Source of the DNA: Empedobacter stercoris | GTDB taxonomy: Bacteria; Bacteroidota; Bacteroidia; Flavobacteriales; Weeksellaceae | Assembly: GCF_025244765.1 (NCBI RefSeq) | Contig: NZ_CP104209.1 | Location: forward strand, 2,858,501 to 2,922,500 | Direction of reading: 5' to 3' | Length of the DNA stretch: 64,000 nt | In this document: in pieces, positions 41,651 to 50,758 of the stretch | Position numbering within the stretch: the first letter of the stretch is position 1 | How the letters are laid out: each line of letters opens with the position of its first letter | The notes under the pieces: generated by a model | Database searches by the model: none | What the model was told of the DNA's origin: nothing | Seen by the model: the letters and a program-made list of their open reading frames with translations, nothing else | Translations under genes and position numbers: made by a program

Positions 41651-43012
41651 ATGAAATACGCAAATAATATTTTAGAAACCATAGGAAACACGCCTTTGGT
41701 TAAAATTAATAAGATAACAAAAGATTTACCATGTACTGTTTTAGCAAAGGTTGAATATTTCAATCCAGGTCATTCATGTAAAGATCGTATGGCATTGAAA
41801 ATGGTAGAAGATGCAGAGAAAGACGGTCGTTTGGTTCCTGGAGGAACTATTATCGAAGGAACTTCTGGTAATACTGGAATGGGATTGGCATTGGCTGCAG
41901 TAATCAAAGGTTATAAATTAATTTGTGTGATTACAGACAAACAATCAAAAGAGAAAATGGATATTTTGCGCGCTGTTGGTGCAAAAGTTGTGGTTTGTCC
42001 TACGGATGTCGAGCCAGATGATCCACGTTCTTATTATTCTGTTTCGAAACGCTTGGCAAAAGAAACACCAAATGGTTGGTATGTCAATCAGTACGATAAT
42101 CCATCGAATACACAAGCAAATTATGAGCAAACTGGACCAGAAATTTGGGAACAAACAGAAGGAAAGGTTACGCATTTTATTGTAGGAGTAGGAACTGGAG
42201 GAACTATTTCTGGAGTAGGAAAATATTTAAAAGAAAAAAATCCAAACATCAAAATTTGGGGAGTTGATACCTATGGGTCAGTTTTCAAAAAATACAAAGA
42301 AACTGGAGTTTTCGATGAAAATGAAGTGTATTCTTATGTAACAGAAGGAATTGGTGAAGATATTTTACCAGAAAATGTTGATTTTGATATTATTGATGGA
42401 TTTACAAAAGTGACAGATAAAGATGCGGCGGTTTATACGCGTCGTTTAGCTTTAGAAGAAGGTTTGTTTGTCGGAATGTCTTCGGGGTCTGCAATTAAAG
42501 GATTGTTACAAATGAAAGACGAATTCGGACCAGATGACGTTGTTGTTGTATTATTCCATGATTCAGGTTCTCGTTATGTTGGAAAAATATTTAATGATGA
42601 TTGGATGCGTGATAGAGGATATTTGGACGAAGAGATTAAAACTGCTGTAGATTTAATTAAAGAACATGTCGATAAACCATTGGTAACAGTTCGTACAGAA
42701 GAATTGGCATCTCATGCAATTGATCGTATGCGTCGTTTCAAAATTTCTCAAATTCCTGTAATGGATGTGAATGGAATTGTTGGATCTTTGGACGAATCAG
42801 ATTTGTTTCAAGCATTTTTAGAAGACAGAAATGTTGCTGAAAAACCTATTCACGAAATCATGGGAGAACCTTACCCTATTGTAAAAGCTGGAACATCTAT
42901 CGAAGAAGTTTCGAAGTTAATTACTAAGGATAATCAAGCGGTTTTAATAGAATTAGAAAATGGGAAATATCATATCATCACAAAATATGATATTATTAAC
43001 TCGATTAAATAA
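41651..43012 (+). CDS. Cystathionine beta-synthase
   Basis: 453 residues. A PLP-dependent fold-type II enzyme. Residues 1-~320: ETIGNTPLVKIN, K44 in HSCKDRMALKM as the Schiff-base lysine, EGTSGNTGMGLALA and the phosphate loop GVGTGGTISGVGKY. Residues ~335-453 hold a tandem CBS-domain pair (ASHAIDRMRRFKISQIPVMD, EEVSKLITKDNQAVLIE), as in yeast-type cystathionine beta-synthases. The reaction is serine plus homocysteine to cystathionine. A cysteine synthase with CBS domains is the main alternative. lptB starts 24 bases further on. Confidence 0.9.
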   Translation: MKYANNILETIGNTPLVKINKITKDLPCTVLAKVEYFNPGHSCKDRMALKMVEDAEKDGRLVPGGTIIEGTSGNTGMGLALAAVIKGYKLICVITDKQSKEKMDILRAVGAKVVVCPTDVEPDDPRSYYSVSKRLAKETPNGWYVNQYDNPSNTQANYEQTGPEIWEQTEGKVTHFIVGVGTGGTISGVGKYLKEKNPNIKIWGVDTYGSVFKKYKETGVFDENEVYSYVTEGIGEDILPENVDFDIIDGFTKVTDKDAAVYTRRLALEEGLFVGMSSGSAIKGLLQMKDEFGPDDVVVVLFHDSGSRYVGKIFNDDWMRDRGYLDEEIKTAVDLIKEHVDKPLVTVRTEELASHAIDRMRRFKISQIPVMDVNGIVGSLDESDLFQAFLEDRNVAEKPIHEIMGEPYPIVKAGTSIEEVSKLITKDNQAVLIELENGKYHIITKYDIINSIK

Positions 43013-43036
43013 CAAAAATCCTATCTTTGAAGCGAT

Positions 43037-43771
43037 ATGGGAATTGTATTAAAAGGTCAGAATTTAGTAAAAGATTACGGTAAAAAACACGTTGTGAAAA
43101 ATGTGTCTTTTCAAGTAGAACAAGGAGAAATTATTGGATTATTAGGACCAAATGGTGCTGGTAAGACCACTTCTTTTTATATGATTGTTGGTTTGGTAAA
43201 AGCCACGCAAGGAAAAGTTTTTTTAGATAAACAAGATATTACAAGCGATGCAATGTACAGACGTGCACAGAAAGGAATTGGATATTTAGCGCAAGAAGCA
43301 TCTGTTTTTCGCAAACTTTCTGTAGAAGACAACATCAAATCCGTTTTACAATTCACTAAACATTCGAAAAAAGAACAACAAATGCGTACCGATGCGCTGA
43401 TTGAAGAGTTTTCGTTAGAACACGTGCGTAAAAACCGTGGAGATTTACTTTCTGGAGGTGAGCGTCGTCGTTGCGAAATTGCACGTTGTTTGGCGACAGA
43501 ACCAAATTTTATCTTGTTAGATGAACCTTTTGCTGGAGTAGACCCTATTGCAGTAGAGGATATTCAGAAGATTGTCCGTTCATTGAAAGAAAAGAATATT
43601 GGAATTTTAATTACTGACCACAATGTCTCGCAAACATTAGCAATTACTGATAAAACCTATATCATGTTCGAAGGTAAAATCCTAAAAGAAGGTTCGCCAG
43701 AAGAATTAGCAAATGACGAAGATGTTCGTCGTGTTTATCTTGGTGAAAACTTTATGTATCAACAAATATAA
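43037..43771 (+). CDS. lptB: LPS export ABC transporter ATPase LptB
   Basis: 244 residues. The cytosolic ATPase that drives LPS extraction with LptF/LptG. Walker A GPNGAGKTT (37-45), signature LLSGGERRRCEIARCLATEP, Walker B FILLDEPFAGVDPIAVEDIQ and the H-loop in ITDHNVSQTLAITDKTYIM. EGSPEELANDEDVRRVYLGE near the end is LptB-specific. Complete. Ends at a terminator whose stem resembles the ends of the nearby IS element. Confidence 0.95.
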   Translation: MGIVLKGQNLVKDYGKKHVVKNVSFQVEQGEIIGLLGPNGAGKTTSFYMIVGLVKATQGKVFLDKQDITSDAMYRRAQKGIGYLAQEASVFRKLSVEDNIKSVLQFTKHSKKEQQMRTDALIEEFSLEHVRKNRGDLLSGGERRRCEIARCLATEPNFILLDEPFAGVDPIAVEDIQKIVRSLKEKNIGILITDHNVSQTLAITDKTYIMFEGKILKEGSPEELANDEDVRRVYLGENFMYQQI

Positions 43772-43790
43772 ATTACAATATAGTATTTTA

Positions 43791-43819
43791 AAAGCTGTCT
43801 CAAAAAGGAAGACAGCTTT
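43791..43819 (+). terminator. Terminator of lptB
   Basis: Ten-base stem AAAGCTGTCT/AGACAGCTTT with T-run; it shares the 14-mer AAGCTGTCTCAAAA with the right end of the IS1182-family element. Confidence 0.8.
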
Positions 43820-43821
43820 TT

Positions 43822-44064
43822 TTATAAATCAACAAAAAGTAATTTTCCTTTTTGGTTAGCAGTATTCTTAAAATGTAAAAAAACATCTTGAATATCATAT
43901 CTTCTGAAGTGAATGCTCTGTGAAATATCTTCATTTGGAAGTTGATACGTCATCTCAAAATTCAACATACTACCAAAACCAGAACTTTCAACTTTTTCGA
44001 CCAAAATTCCTAAAGATTCCAATCGTTCAATCAAACGGTTAATTTCCAAATCATTATGTCTCAT
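43822..44064 (-). CDS. Small protein of unknown function
   Basis: 80 residues from the ATG at 44064 (MRHNDLEINRLIERLESLGI); the TTG six codons upstream is less likely. A helix (INRLIERLESLGILVEKV) leads to strands and ends in NQKGKLLFVDL. No signal or membrane segment. I do not recognise it. Its upstream region is cut short by the IS element 120 bases away, so its original promoter may be disturbed. Confidence 0.5.
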   Translation of the reverse strand: MRHNDLEINRLIERLESLGILVEKVESSGFGSMLNFEMTYQLPNEDISQSIHFRRYDIQDVFLHFKNTANQKGKLLFVDL

Positions 44065-44191
44065 ACTACCTAAACCTACCAATTATAAGGCTTCAAAGCT
44101 AAAACATAATCATTTAAAAAAGAAGTTTACCTCAATATATTCTATAAATTATATGAATTCTGAAATCGAATTATCCCATAAAAAAAAGAAG

Positions 44192-44218
44192 CCGTCTCAA
44201 TATTAAAATTTGAGGCGG
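44192..44218. terminator. Left-end hairpin of IS, terminator-like
   Basis: CCGTCTCAA/TTGAGGCGG (nine pairs, one G-T) with TTTTTT on the plus side and AAAAAAA on the other. It follows the transposase stop on the minus strand and would also insulate the element from outside transcription. Confidence 0.65.
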
Positions 44219-44281
44219 TTTTTTTTATTTGAATTAATTTCCAATAAAATTTCATCATTTTAGAAAAGGGTAAAATTGCCC

Positions 44282-45820
44282 TTATGCAGCAATTTTCTTT
44301 CTTAAGTTGTGTGCTAAAGCCATTAATCCGAATTCTAACTCGGTTTTTTGGATTCCTTTTAACGAAAATCTTCTAAAATTGTTGTTGTGTTTCATTTGGG
44401 CAAATACAGGCTCTACATCGGCAGAGCGTTGTTTCCTTTTTTGTATTCCCGTTTGACTTGTGAGTAATTCCCTGATTTTTTCTTTATGTCTTTCAAGGTT
44501 ATGATTGCGTTCTATACTTCGGTTTCCCTTGGCTTTAAAGCAGACTCCCCGCAGCGGACATCCTTCGCAATTTTGAGCCTGATAATGCGATAATTGCTGT
44601 ATATATCCGGCTTGGGTTGTTTTTGTGCTTTCATGGGTTTTGTGCATTTTCTGACCAATCGGACACACATAATAATCTTCTTCTTGGTTGTAATAAAGGT
44701 TTTCTTTCCTAAAGGTTTTGTGCTTTTTTTGGTAATTTTTATCTTGTTCTTTTTCAAAAGTATTGTACTTCACATAAGCGGTCAGCTCTTCTTTTTCAAG
44801 GTAATCGTAGTTCTCTTCGCTACCATAGCCTGCATCGGCTGTAATGTTTTCTATTTTTTTAAAGATTTCTGCCCCATAAGTTTCTTTAAGATTTTCTAAG
44901 TGTGGCTTTAAAGTTTTGGTATCTGTAGGGTTTTGATGTAAAGTGTAATTAATAATGATTTGGTTTTCTGTTGATATTTGGGCGTTGTAACCGGGTTTTA
45001 ACTGTCCGTTTTGCATATGGTCTTCTTTCATACGCATAAAAGTTGCATCAGGATCGGTTTTACTGTATGAGTTTCTTCCGCCTAAAATAGCTTCCTGTTC
45101 TTCATATTTCCGAAGATTTTTTTCAAAGTTCTGTTTGATGTAACGCAATTTTGCTTTAGATTTCTTGGAAGCTTTTTCATTACCCGATAATTTGGTATCT
45201 ATCTGTTCAACGGTTTTTTGGATAACTTCCTGACTGATTTCCTTGAACTGAGGTGGCTCGGTATCAGGATCGTCATCATTAGATATACTTTGAGCATAAT
45301 TCCACAATTCTTCTAACTGAGTAAGCATTTTAGCTTTGTTGGTTTTAATGCTTTTACCCCAAATAAAAGTGTATCTGCCTGCCTGAGCTTCTATTTTTGT
45401 GCCATCGGTATAAATTTGTTTCATTGAAATCAATCCTTCCTCTGCCAGCATCATGACCACTTGTTTAAAGATTTCTTTAAAACTATCTTTTAATTTATCA
45501 CTTCTAAATCGGTTAATGGTATTGTGATCCACAGTGCTCATTCCCGTAAGCCACATAAAGTTGATGTTTTCTCTGATAGCCAACTCTATTTTTCGTGAAG
45601 AATAAACATTACTCATATAAGCATAAATCATCACCTTTAATAACATTTTTGGATGATAACCCGGATTACCTTCTTTACTGTAGGCTTTTAATAGTGGTTG
45701 GATATTAATGGACTCTACAACTTGATCAACTACCCGAACAGGATGTTTTTCTGAAATTAAGTCGTCAAACGAATAAGGAAAAAGTGCGGTTTGACGCTGA
45801 TTGTAATGCTTGAAATTCAT
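44282..45820 (-). CDS. IS1182-family transposase
   Basis: 512 residues, apparently intact. N-terminal DUF772-type domain: LFPYSFDDLISEKHPVRVVD, YHPKMLLKVMIYAYMSNVYS, SRKIELAIRENINFMWLTGM. The catalytic Asp is probably in QIYTDGTKIEAQAGRYTFIW. The region KPGYNAQISTENQIIINYTL carries the next strand, and ITADAGYGSEENYDYL the second Asp. The C-terminal zinc-like CPIGQK...CEGCPLRGVCFKA precedes the Glu region SADVEPVFAQMKHNNNFRRF. IS1182 members move by DDE chemistry. No lesions were seen, so the element may be active. Confidence 0.93.
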   Translation of the reverse strand: MNFKHYNQRQTALFPYSFDDLISEKHPVRVVDQVVESINIQPLLKAYSKEGNPGYHPKMLLKVMIYAYMSNVYSSRKIELAIRENINFMWLTGMSTVDHNTINRFRSDKLKDSFKEIFKQVVMMLAEEGLISMKQIYTDGTKIEAQAGRYTFIWGKSIKTNKAKMLTQLEELWNYAQSISNDDDPDTEPPQFKEISQEVIQKTVEQIDTKLSGNEKASKKSKAKLRYIKQNFEKNLRKYEEQEAILGGRNSYSKTDPDATFMRMKEDHMQNGQLKPGYNAQISTENQIIINYTLHQNPTDTKTLKPHLENLKETYGAEIFKKIENITADAGYGSEENYDYLEKEELTAYVKYNTFEKEQDKNYQKKHKTFRKENLYYNQEEDYYVCPIGQKMHKTHESTKTTQAGYIQQLSHYQAQNCEGCPLRGVCFKAKGNRSIERNHNLERHKEKIRELLTSQTGIQKRKQRSADVEPVFAQMKHNNNFRRFSLKGIQKTELEFGLMALAHNLRKKIAA

Positions 45821-45914
45821 AGAGAAATAGATGGAATTCTTACATTAAATTTACAAAAAATACAGTAAAAATCCAACTATAAAAGAACATATATATTCTA
45901 AAAAGCAAAAAAAA

Positions 45915-45941
45915 GAAGCTGTCTAGTTTTGAGACAGCTTC
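45915..45941 (-). terminator. Terminator of THX gene / right IS end
   Basis: Ten-base stem GAAGCTGTCT/AGACAGCTTC and eight T on the minus strand, ten bases past the THX stop. It doubles as the right terminal repeat of the IS. Confidence 0.7.
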
Positions 45942-45950
45942 CTTCAAAAA

Positions 45951-46085
45951 TTACTTTTTAGCTTTTTGGGTAGTTTTTTCTTCAACTATATCTTCCTCAT
46001 AAGAATACTTATGTCTCGTACGTTTTACACCATAAGAGCCATTTACAATTTTTCCTCTTCTCGATTTTTTATCGCCTTTTCCCAT
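45951..46085 (-). CDS. 30S ribosomal protein THX
   Basis: 44 residues, short. The sequence MGKGDKKSRRGKIVNGSYGV followed by KRTRHKYSYEED matches bTHX, a small basic protein of the 30S head found in Thermus and many Bacteroidetes. The N-terminal GKGDxKxxRGKI...GSxG is diagnostic. The extended Glu/Lys-rich tail (EEDIVEEKTTQKAKK) is typical for this phylum. It stands alone, with the IS element right behind it, supplying or replacing its terminator. Confidence 0.85.
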   Translation of the reverse strand: MGKGDKKSRRGKIVNGSYGVKRTRHKYSYEEDIVEEKTTQKAKK

Positions 46086-46161
46086 TACTAAATGTTTTAA
46101 AATTAATAAATTCGATTACTTTCCAACCAAGTTAATAATTCTAACTTAATTGAATAAATGA

Positions 46162-46193
46162 TTGACAATTCTTTCAGATTTCAATTAACTTTG
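46162..46193 (+). promoter_or_regulatory. Promoter of small gene - sbcD - sbcC
   Basis: -33 TTG at 46162-46164 and -7 TAACTTTG at 46186-46193, with a 21-base spacing, 46 bases before the ATG at 46240. Confidence 0.7.
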
Positions 46194-46239
46194 CGACATA
46201 TTTTGTCGTAGATAAAGTATAATTTTAGAACAAAATAAT

Positions 46240-46395
46240 ATGAGTCGAAATACAGATGCCAATAAAAAAGCACATAAAAAAAAATTAGACCAAAAAAAAC
46301 GAAAAGTACAAGATGCCGAAGCTGAACGTAAAGCTCGACTAAAAGAAATTAATCAACAATTTAACGATAAAACGAAACCAGAAAAGGAAGAATAA
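46240..46395 (+). CDS. Small basic coiled-coil protein coupled to sbcD
   Basis: 51 residues, MSRNTDANKKAHKKKLDQKK then RKVQDAEAERKARLKEINQQ, ending DKTKPEKEE. It is almost all charged or polar and predicted to be one long helix. The stop overlaps the next start as TAATG, which implies translational coupling to sbcD. It has a good promoter upstream. DUF-type 'small Lys-rich protein' neighbours of sbcD are not known to me. A nucleic-acid-binding helper is a guess based on charge. Confidence 0.6.
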   Translation: MSRNTDANKKAHKKKLDQKKRKVQDAEAERKARLKEINQQFNDKTKPEKEE

Positions 46396-47603
46396 TGATG
46401 AGAATTCTACATACAGCCGATTGGCATTTGGGTAAAAAATTAGATAGTTTTTCACGTTTAGAAGAACAAATTTTAGTGATGAATGAGATTGTCGAAATTG
46501 CAGAGCAAGAACAGGTAGATCTTGTCTTAATTGCAGGTGATTTATTCGATAATTTTAATCCAAGTGTAGAAGCTGTAGAATTATTTTATAAAACGTTAAA
46601 ACGACTTTCGAATAATGGAAAACGTCCTGTTGTAGCGATTTCTGGAAATCACGATTCGCCAAATTTAATAGACGCTCCAGATCCTTTGGCACGCGAATGT
46701 GGAATTATTTTGATAGGTCATCCCAACGCGAAAGTTCAGGAATTTGAACTAAATGATTTTAAAATTTCTAAATCTGTCGAAGGAATGATTGAATTGAAAT
46801 TAAATAATCATGATTTTCCTATTCGAATTTTACATACACCTTATGCGAATGAAATTCGTCTGAAACAATATTTGGGTGAAAACAAAGAAGATGCATTAAA
46901 TGAAATTTTAGCAATTAATTGGAAAACGATTGCAGACAATCATTGCGATAAAAATGGAGTCAATTTATTGATGGCGCATTTGTATATGAACCAAAAAGGT
47001 GCTGAAATTTTAGAAGAACCAGAAGGTGAAAAACCAATTAAAATTGGTAATGCTGATATGATTTTTTCTGAAGCAATTCCACCTCAAATTCAATATACAG
47101 CTTTGGGGCATTTGCACGGTTTTAAGAATATCGGAACACGAGAAAAACCTGTCATTTACAGTTCTTCGCCATTGTGCTATAGTTTTTCGGAAGCTGGACA
47201 AACGAAATATGTTTCGATTATCGAAGCGCAACCAAATGAAAATGTTTCGTATCATCAAATTGAATTAAAAAACGGAAAACCGCTTATTCGTAAAACGTTT
47301 GATGAGGTAAATAATGCGGTTGAATGGTTAAACAATCATCAAAATGCGTTGGTTGAATTAACCTTAGAAAGTGATACGTTTCTGAAAGCAGAAGACCGAA
47401 AATTGATTTATCAATCCCATAGTGGAATTATTCATTTGATTCCAAAAGTAAAAAATCAAGCCATAGAAACGGTTGAATATAAATTTGCAGATCAAACAAA
47501 AGATATAAAAGAATTGTTTGTTGATTATTTTAAATCGAAGAATGGCAACCAAGAACCAAACGACGAAATGAAAGACTTGTTTAATGAAATTTTGAATAGT
47601 TAA
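46395..47603 (+). CDS. sbcD: Exonuclease subunit SbcD
   Basis: 402 residues. Mre11-type metallophosphoesterase, the nuclease half of SbcCD, which opens hairpins and cleans double-strand ends. Metal-binding motifs: ILHTADWHLGKKLDS (Asp, His), LIAGDLFDNFNPS, AISGNHDSPNLID and TALGHLHGFKNI. The capping domain and C-terminal helices that clamp SbcC follow (VDYFKSKNGNQEPNDE). Start ATG at 46395 overlaps the preceding small gene; a second ATG follows directly. sbcC starts 70 bases downstream. Confidence 0.94.
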   Translation: MMRILHTADWHLGKKLDSFSRLEEQILVMNEIVEIAEQEQVDLVLIAGDLFDNFNPSVEAVELFYKTLKRLSNNGKRPVVAISGNHDSPNLIDAPDPLARECGIILIGHPNAKVQEFELNDFKISKSVEGMIELKLNNHDFPIRILHTPYANEIRLKQYLGENKEDALNEILAINWKTIADNHCDKNGVNLLMAHLYMNQKGAEILEEPEGEKPIKIGNADMIFSEAIPPQIQYTALGHLHGFKNIGTREKPVIYSSSPLCYSFSEAGQTKYVSIIEAQPNENVSYHQIELKNGKPLIRKTFDEVNNAVEWLNNHQNALVELTLESDTFLKAEDRKLIYQSHSGIIHLIPKVKNQAIETVEYKFADQTKDIKELFVDYFKSKNGNQEPNDEMKDLFNEILNS

Positions 47604-47673
47604 ATTGAATTTGCTGAAGCTATATTATGATATCAAGAAATCTTATCCTTAATCTCAATCTTAAACATAAAAA

Positions 47674-50600
47674 ATGATTCCAGTAAAATTAACCATAGAA
47701 GGACTTTATTCCTATCAAGAACGTCAAACGATTGATTTTTCTAATTTGACTGAAGCAGGATTATTCGGAATATTCGGGAATGTTGGTTCTGGAAAATCGT
47801 CTATTTTAGAGGCGATTATGTATGTGTTGTATGGCGAAACAGAACGCTTAAACTCTAAAGATAAACGCGCATACAATATGATGAACCTGAAATCGAACTT
47901 GGCTTATATCGAGTTTGATTTCTATAATTTCGAACAAAAATTATTCAGAGCAACAAGAGAATTCAAACGAAATTCCAAACGTTTTGAAGATGTTAAATCA
48001 CCGACAGTTGTTTTTTACGAACATAAAGAGGGAGAATGGATTCCTCTAAACCATTCGAAAGCTGAAGAAATAATTGGTTTGAGTTACGAAAATTTTAAAC
48101 GTACAATTATTATTCCGCAAGGACAATTCAAGGAATTTATCGAATTGGGCGCAAAAGATCGTACTCAAATGATGAAAGAAATTTTTGGTCTTCATCGTTA
48201 TGATTTACAGGACAAAGTTTCGACATTAAATGCCAAAAATTTAACGAATCTCAATCAATTAGAAGGAAAATTATCAGGTTTTGAGGAAATTTCGGAAGAA
48301 AAAATAAAAGAACTTGAACAAAATTTAATCGAACAAACGAATTTAAACAATCAAGTTCAGGAAGAATATCATTATATCAATGAATCGTTTCAACGTCTGA
48401 AAGTATTGAAATCTGATTTTGAGAATTTGAAACAAAAGAAAATTGATTTCGAAAAAGTTACTGCTCAAAAAGTTGAAATGGATCAACGTAAAGTTGAAAT
48501 GGATCATTTTGAATTGATTTTTAATGCTTTTCATCAAGTTTTAGAACGTCAAAATCAAGTTGAAAAACAACTTGTAGAAAAGTCGAATTCTGTCGAAGCG
48601 CAACAAAAACAATTGGCTTTAATCGAAAATCAAATCAAAGAAGTTTCAACTCAACTTGATTTAATTAAATCGAATTACGAAGCTTTGCCAACAAAGCGAA
48701 AAGAGGAATCGGATTTAGAACTAATTGTTCAGATTTTGACTTTTTCTCAGGAAATTGAAAAACTAAAAGAAAGAACTGCAAAAGGGTTAAAAGAAGTTGA
48801 AGAAGTTCAGCAAAGAGAGCAAAAAATAGAAGAATCAATCAAACTATCCGAAAAAGAATTAAAAACATTTTCGGCAAAAAAAATTGATTCGAAAACATTG
48901 ATAGAAGTAGAAAATTGGTTTGTTCATCACCAAAATTTAGATCAATCGATAGAAAAACAACACTTAAAAATTGAAAGTCAGCATCAACAAATTAATAGTT
49001 TCGAATTTCAGTTAAAAGAACAAAATATAGATATTTCTACGTCCGAAAATTGGTTTAATTCCACTTTTGATCAATTAGAATTAACCAAAAAATCATTAGA
49101 AAAACAGAAAAATGACATAGAAGTTCAGCAGAAATTGGCTCATTATGCGCATAATTTGCATGATGGTGAAGCTTGTCCGTTATGTGGAGCTTTGGAGCAT
49201 CCAAATATAGTTGAGGTTGATGATGTAACTTCAAAATTAAGTGCGGTTAATACCAAGTTGTCGCAGTTGGATGATGAGGTAAAAGCATTGCAAAAAAAGC
49301 AACATGAAATTCAGAAAATTGTAGATCAAAAGCAGTTTATAGAAAAGCAAATAGCACAAGAAAATCAGGTTTTGAATGAGTTGAAAATTCAACAAGAAAA
49401 ACATTTGAATTTGTTTAATTGGAAAGATTTTGATCCAAAAAATAGAACCTCTTTTGAAGAAAAAAAGGAAGCTGCTATTTTGTTGGAACAAACGATTACA
49501 GATAAAAATAATGAACTTGATAAACTTCGTGAATCTTTGGAGAAAGAACGTCAGAATTTGACGAAATATAAACAGTTTTTAGAAAAATTTAGAGTAGAGG
49601 AAGCAGAAAAAGCTTCTCAAATAAAACAAAATAAACTGAATTTAAAAGTTTTGAAATTTGATGATTTTCAACAACAATCTAATGAAACTGTTCAACAAGA
49701 TTTAATTGATTTAAAATCTAATAACATTAAAGTTGAACATGATTATCAGCAATTTACAGAAAATTTAAACACTTTAAATCTAAAATTAGTTTCTCAAAAA
49801 ACATCAATTGAATTGATTGATAAACAGATTATTGAATTGAATGAGGAATTAAAACAACATCAACATCAAATTGATAAAGCGTTAGAAGTTCATCAGCTTC
49901 AATCGATAGAAGTTGTTAAGCAAGTTTTAAATCAACAGTTGAATGTGGTTCAAATCCGTAAAGAATTAGAAGATTTTAGGATTTTATTTGAAACATTAAG
50001 AAGCTCTATCCAAGAATTAGAACAAAAATTAGCTGAAGTTTCTTTTGATGAAATGGTATTTAAAACGCAAGAAGAACAGTTAAATTTAATTACAAAACAG
50101 TTGAAGGAAACTGCTGAAATTGTAACTAAAACCAAAACTGAAATTGAACGATTGACCAAATCCTATGCCGAAAAGAAAGATTTATTAATCGAATTAGAGA
50201 AGTTGCAGAAGCGTGCTACAAATTTACAAACGATGCGAAATTTGTTTAATTCTGCGGGTTTTGTACAATATGTATCGTCAATTTATTTGAAACAACTGTG
50301 TGATAATGCAAATGTTCGTTTTCATCGAATGACCAGAAATCAATTGAGTTTACAGATGAATGACAACAATGATTTTGAGATTATAGATTATTTGAATGAA
50401 GGTCGTTCGAGAAGTGTGAAAACACTCTCTGGAGGACAATCTTTTCAAGTTTCATTGAGTTTGGCTTTGGCTTTGGCAGAAAGTGTACAAACGAATGCGA
50501 AGTCAGATAAGAATTTCTTTTTTATTGACGAGGGTTTTGGAACGCAAGATGCAGACGCTGTAAATATTGTGTTTGAAACGTTGATGAGTCTGCAAAAAGA

Positions 50601-50715
50601 AAACAGAATTGTTGGAATTATTTCACATGTTGATGAGTTGAAAGATCGAATTCCAGTCGCTTTACAAATTACAAAAGATGAAGAAAAAGGTAGTTTAATA
50701 GAAGTTATTTCATAA
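47674..50715 (+). CDS. sbcC: Exonuclease subunit SbcC
   Basis: 1013 residues. Rad50/SMC-type ATPase partner of SbcD. Walker A GNVGSGKSS near residue 36-44; Q-loop region IIIPQGQFKEFIELG. Two long coiled coils flank the zinc hook CPLCGALEHP near residue 500. The C-terminal half holds the ABC signature TLSGGQSFQVSLSLALALAE and Walker B NFFFIDEGFGTQD. Low-complexity Lys/Glu/Gln coil segments explain the many spurious reverse ORFs. Ends at the 50718 terminator. Confidence 0.94.
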   Translation: MIPVKLTIEGLYSYQERQTIDFSNLTEAGLFGIFGNVGSGKSSILEAIMYVLYGETERLNSKDKRAYNMMNLKSNLAYIEFDFYNFEQKLFRATREFKRNSKRFEDVKSPTVVFYEHKEGEWIPLNHSKAEEIIGLSYENFKRTIIIPQGQFKEFIELGAKDRTQMMKEIFGLHRYDLQDKVSTLNAKNLTNLNQLEGKLSGFEEISEEKIKELEQNLIEQTNLNNQVQEEYHYINESFQRLKVLKSDFENLKQKKIDFEKVTAQKVEMDQRKVEMDHFELIFNAFHQVLERQNQVEKQLVEKSNSVEAQQKQLALIENQIKEVSTQLDLIKSNYEALPTKRKEESDLELIVQILTFSQEIEKLKERTAKGLKEVEEVQQREQKIEESIKLSEKELKTFSAKKIDSKTLIEVENWFVHHQNLDQSIEKQHLKIESQHQQINSFEFQLKEQNIDISTSENWFNSTFDQLELTKKSLEKQKNDIEVQQKLAHYAHNLHDGEACPLCGALEHPNIVEVDDVTSKLSAVNTKLSQLDDEVKALQKKQHEIQKIVDQKQFIEKQIAQENQVLNELKIQQEKHLNLFNWKDFDPKNRTSFEEKKEAAILLEQTITDKNNELDKLRESLEKERQNLTKYKQFLEKFRVEEAEKASQIKQNKLNLKVLKFDDFQQQSNETVQQDLIDLKSNNIKVEHDYQQFTENLNTLNLKLVSQKTSIELIDKQIIELNEELKQHQHQIDKALEVHQLQSIEVVKQVLNQQLNVVQIRKELEDFRILFETLRSSIQELEQKLAEVSFDEMVFKTQEEQLNLITKQLKETAEIVTKTKTEIERLTKSYAEKKDLLIELEKLQKRATNLQTMRNLFNSAGFVQYVSSIYLKQLCDNANVRFHRMTRNQLSLQMNDNNDFEIIDYLNEGRSRSVKTLSGGQSFQVSLSLALALAESVQTNAKSDKNFFFIDEGFGTQDADAVNIVFETLMSLQKENRIVGIISHVDELKDRIPVALQITKDEEKGSLIEVIS

Positions 50716-50717
50716 AG

Positions 50718-50750
50718 AAAGTCCTCAATAGTTTTTGTATTGAGGACTTT
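50718..50750. terminator. Bidirectional terminator sbcC / rnz
   Basis: Thirteen-base stem AAAGTCCTCAATA/TATTGAGGACTTT with A- and T-runs; it sits between converging stops. Confidence 0.85.
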
Positions 50751-50758
50751 TTATTTTA

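Larger units (their letters stand above)
44188..45941 (-). mobile_element. IS1182-family insertion sequence
   Basis: About 1.75 kb, with one transposase gene on the minus strand. Ends are drawn at inward-facing inverted repeats GAAGCCGTCTCAA (44188) and GAAGCTGTCTCAA (on the minus strand from 45941). Both ends form terminator-like hairpins. I saw no clear target-site duplication, so the exact boundaries are inferred. Confidence 0.7.
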
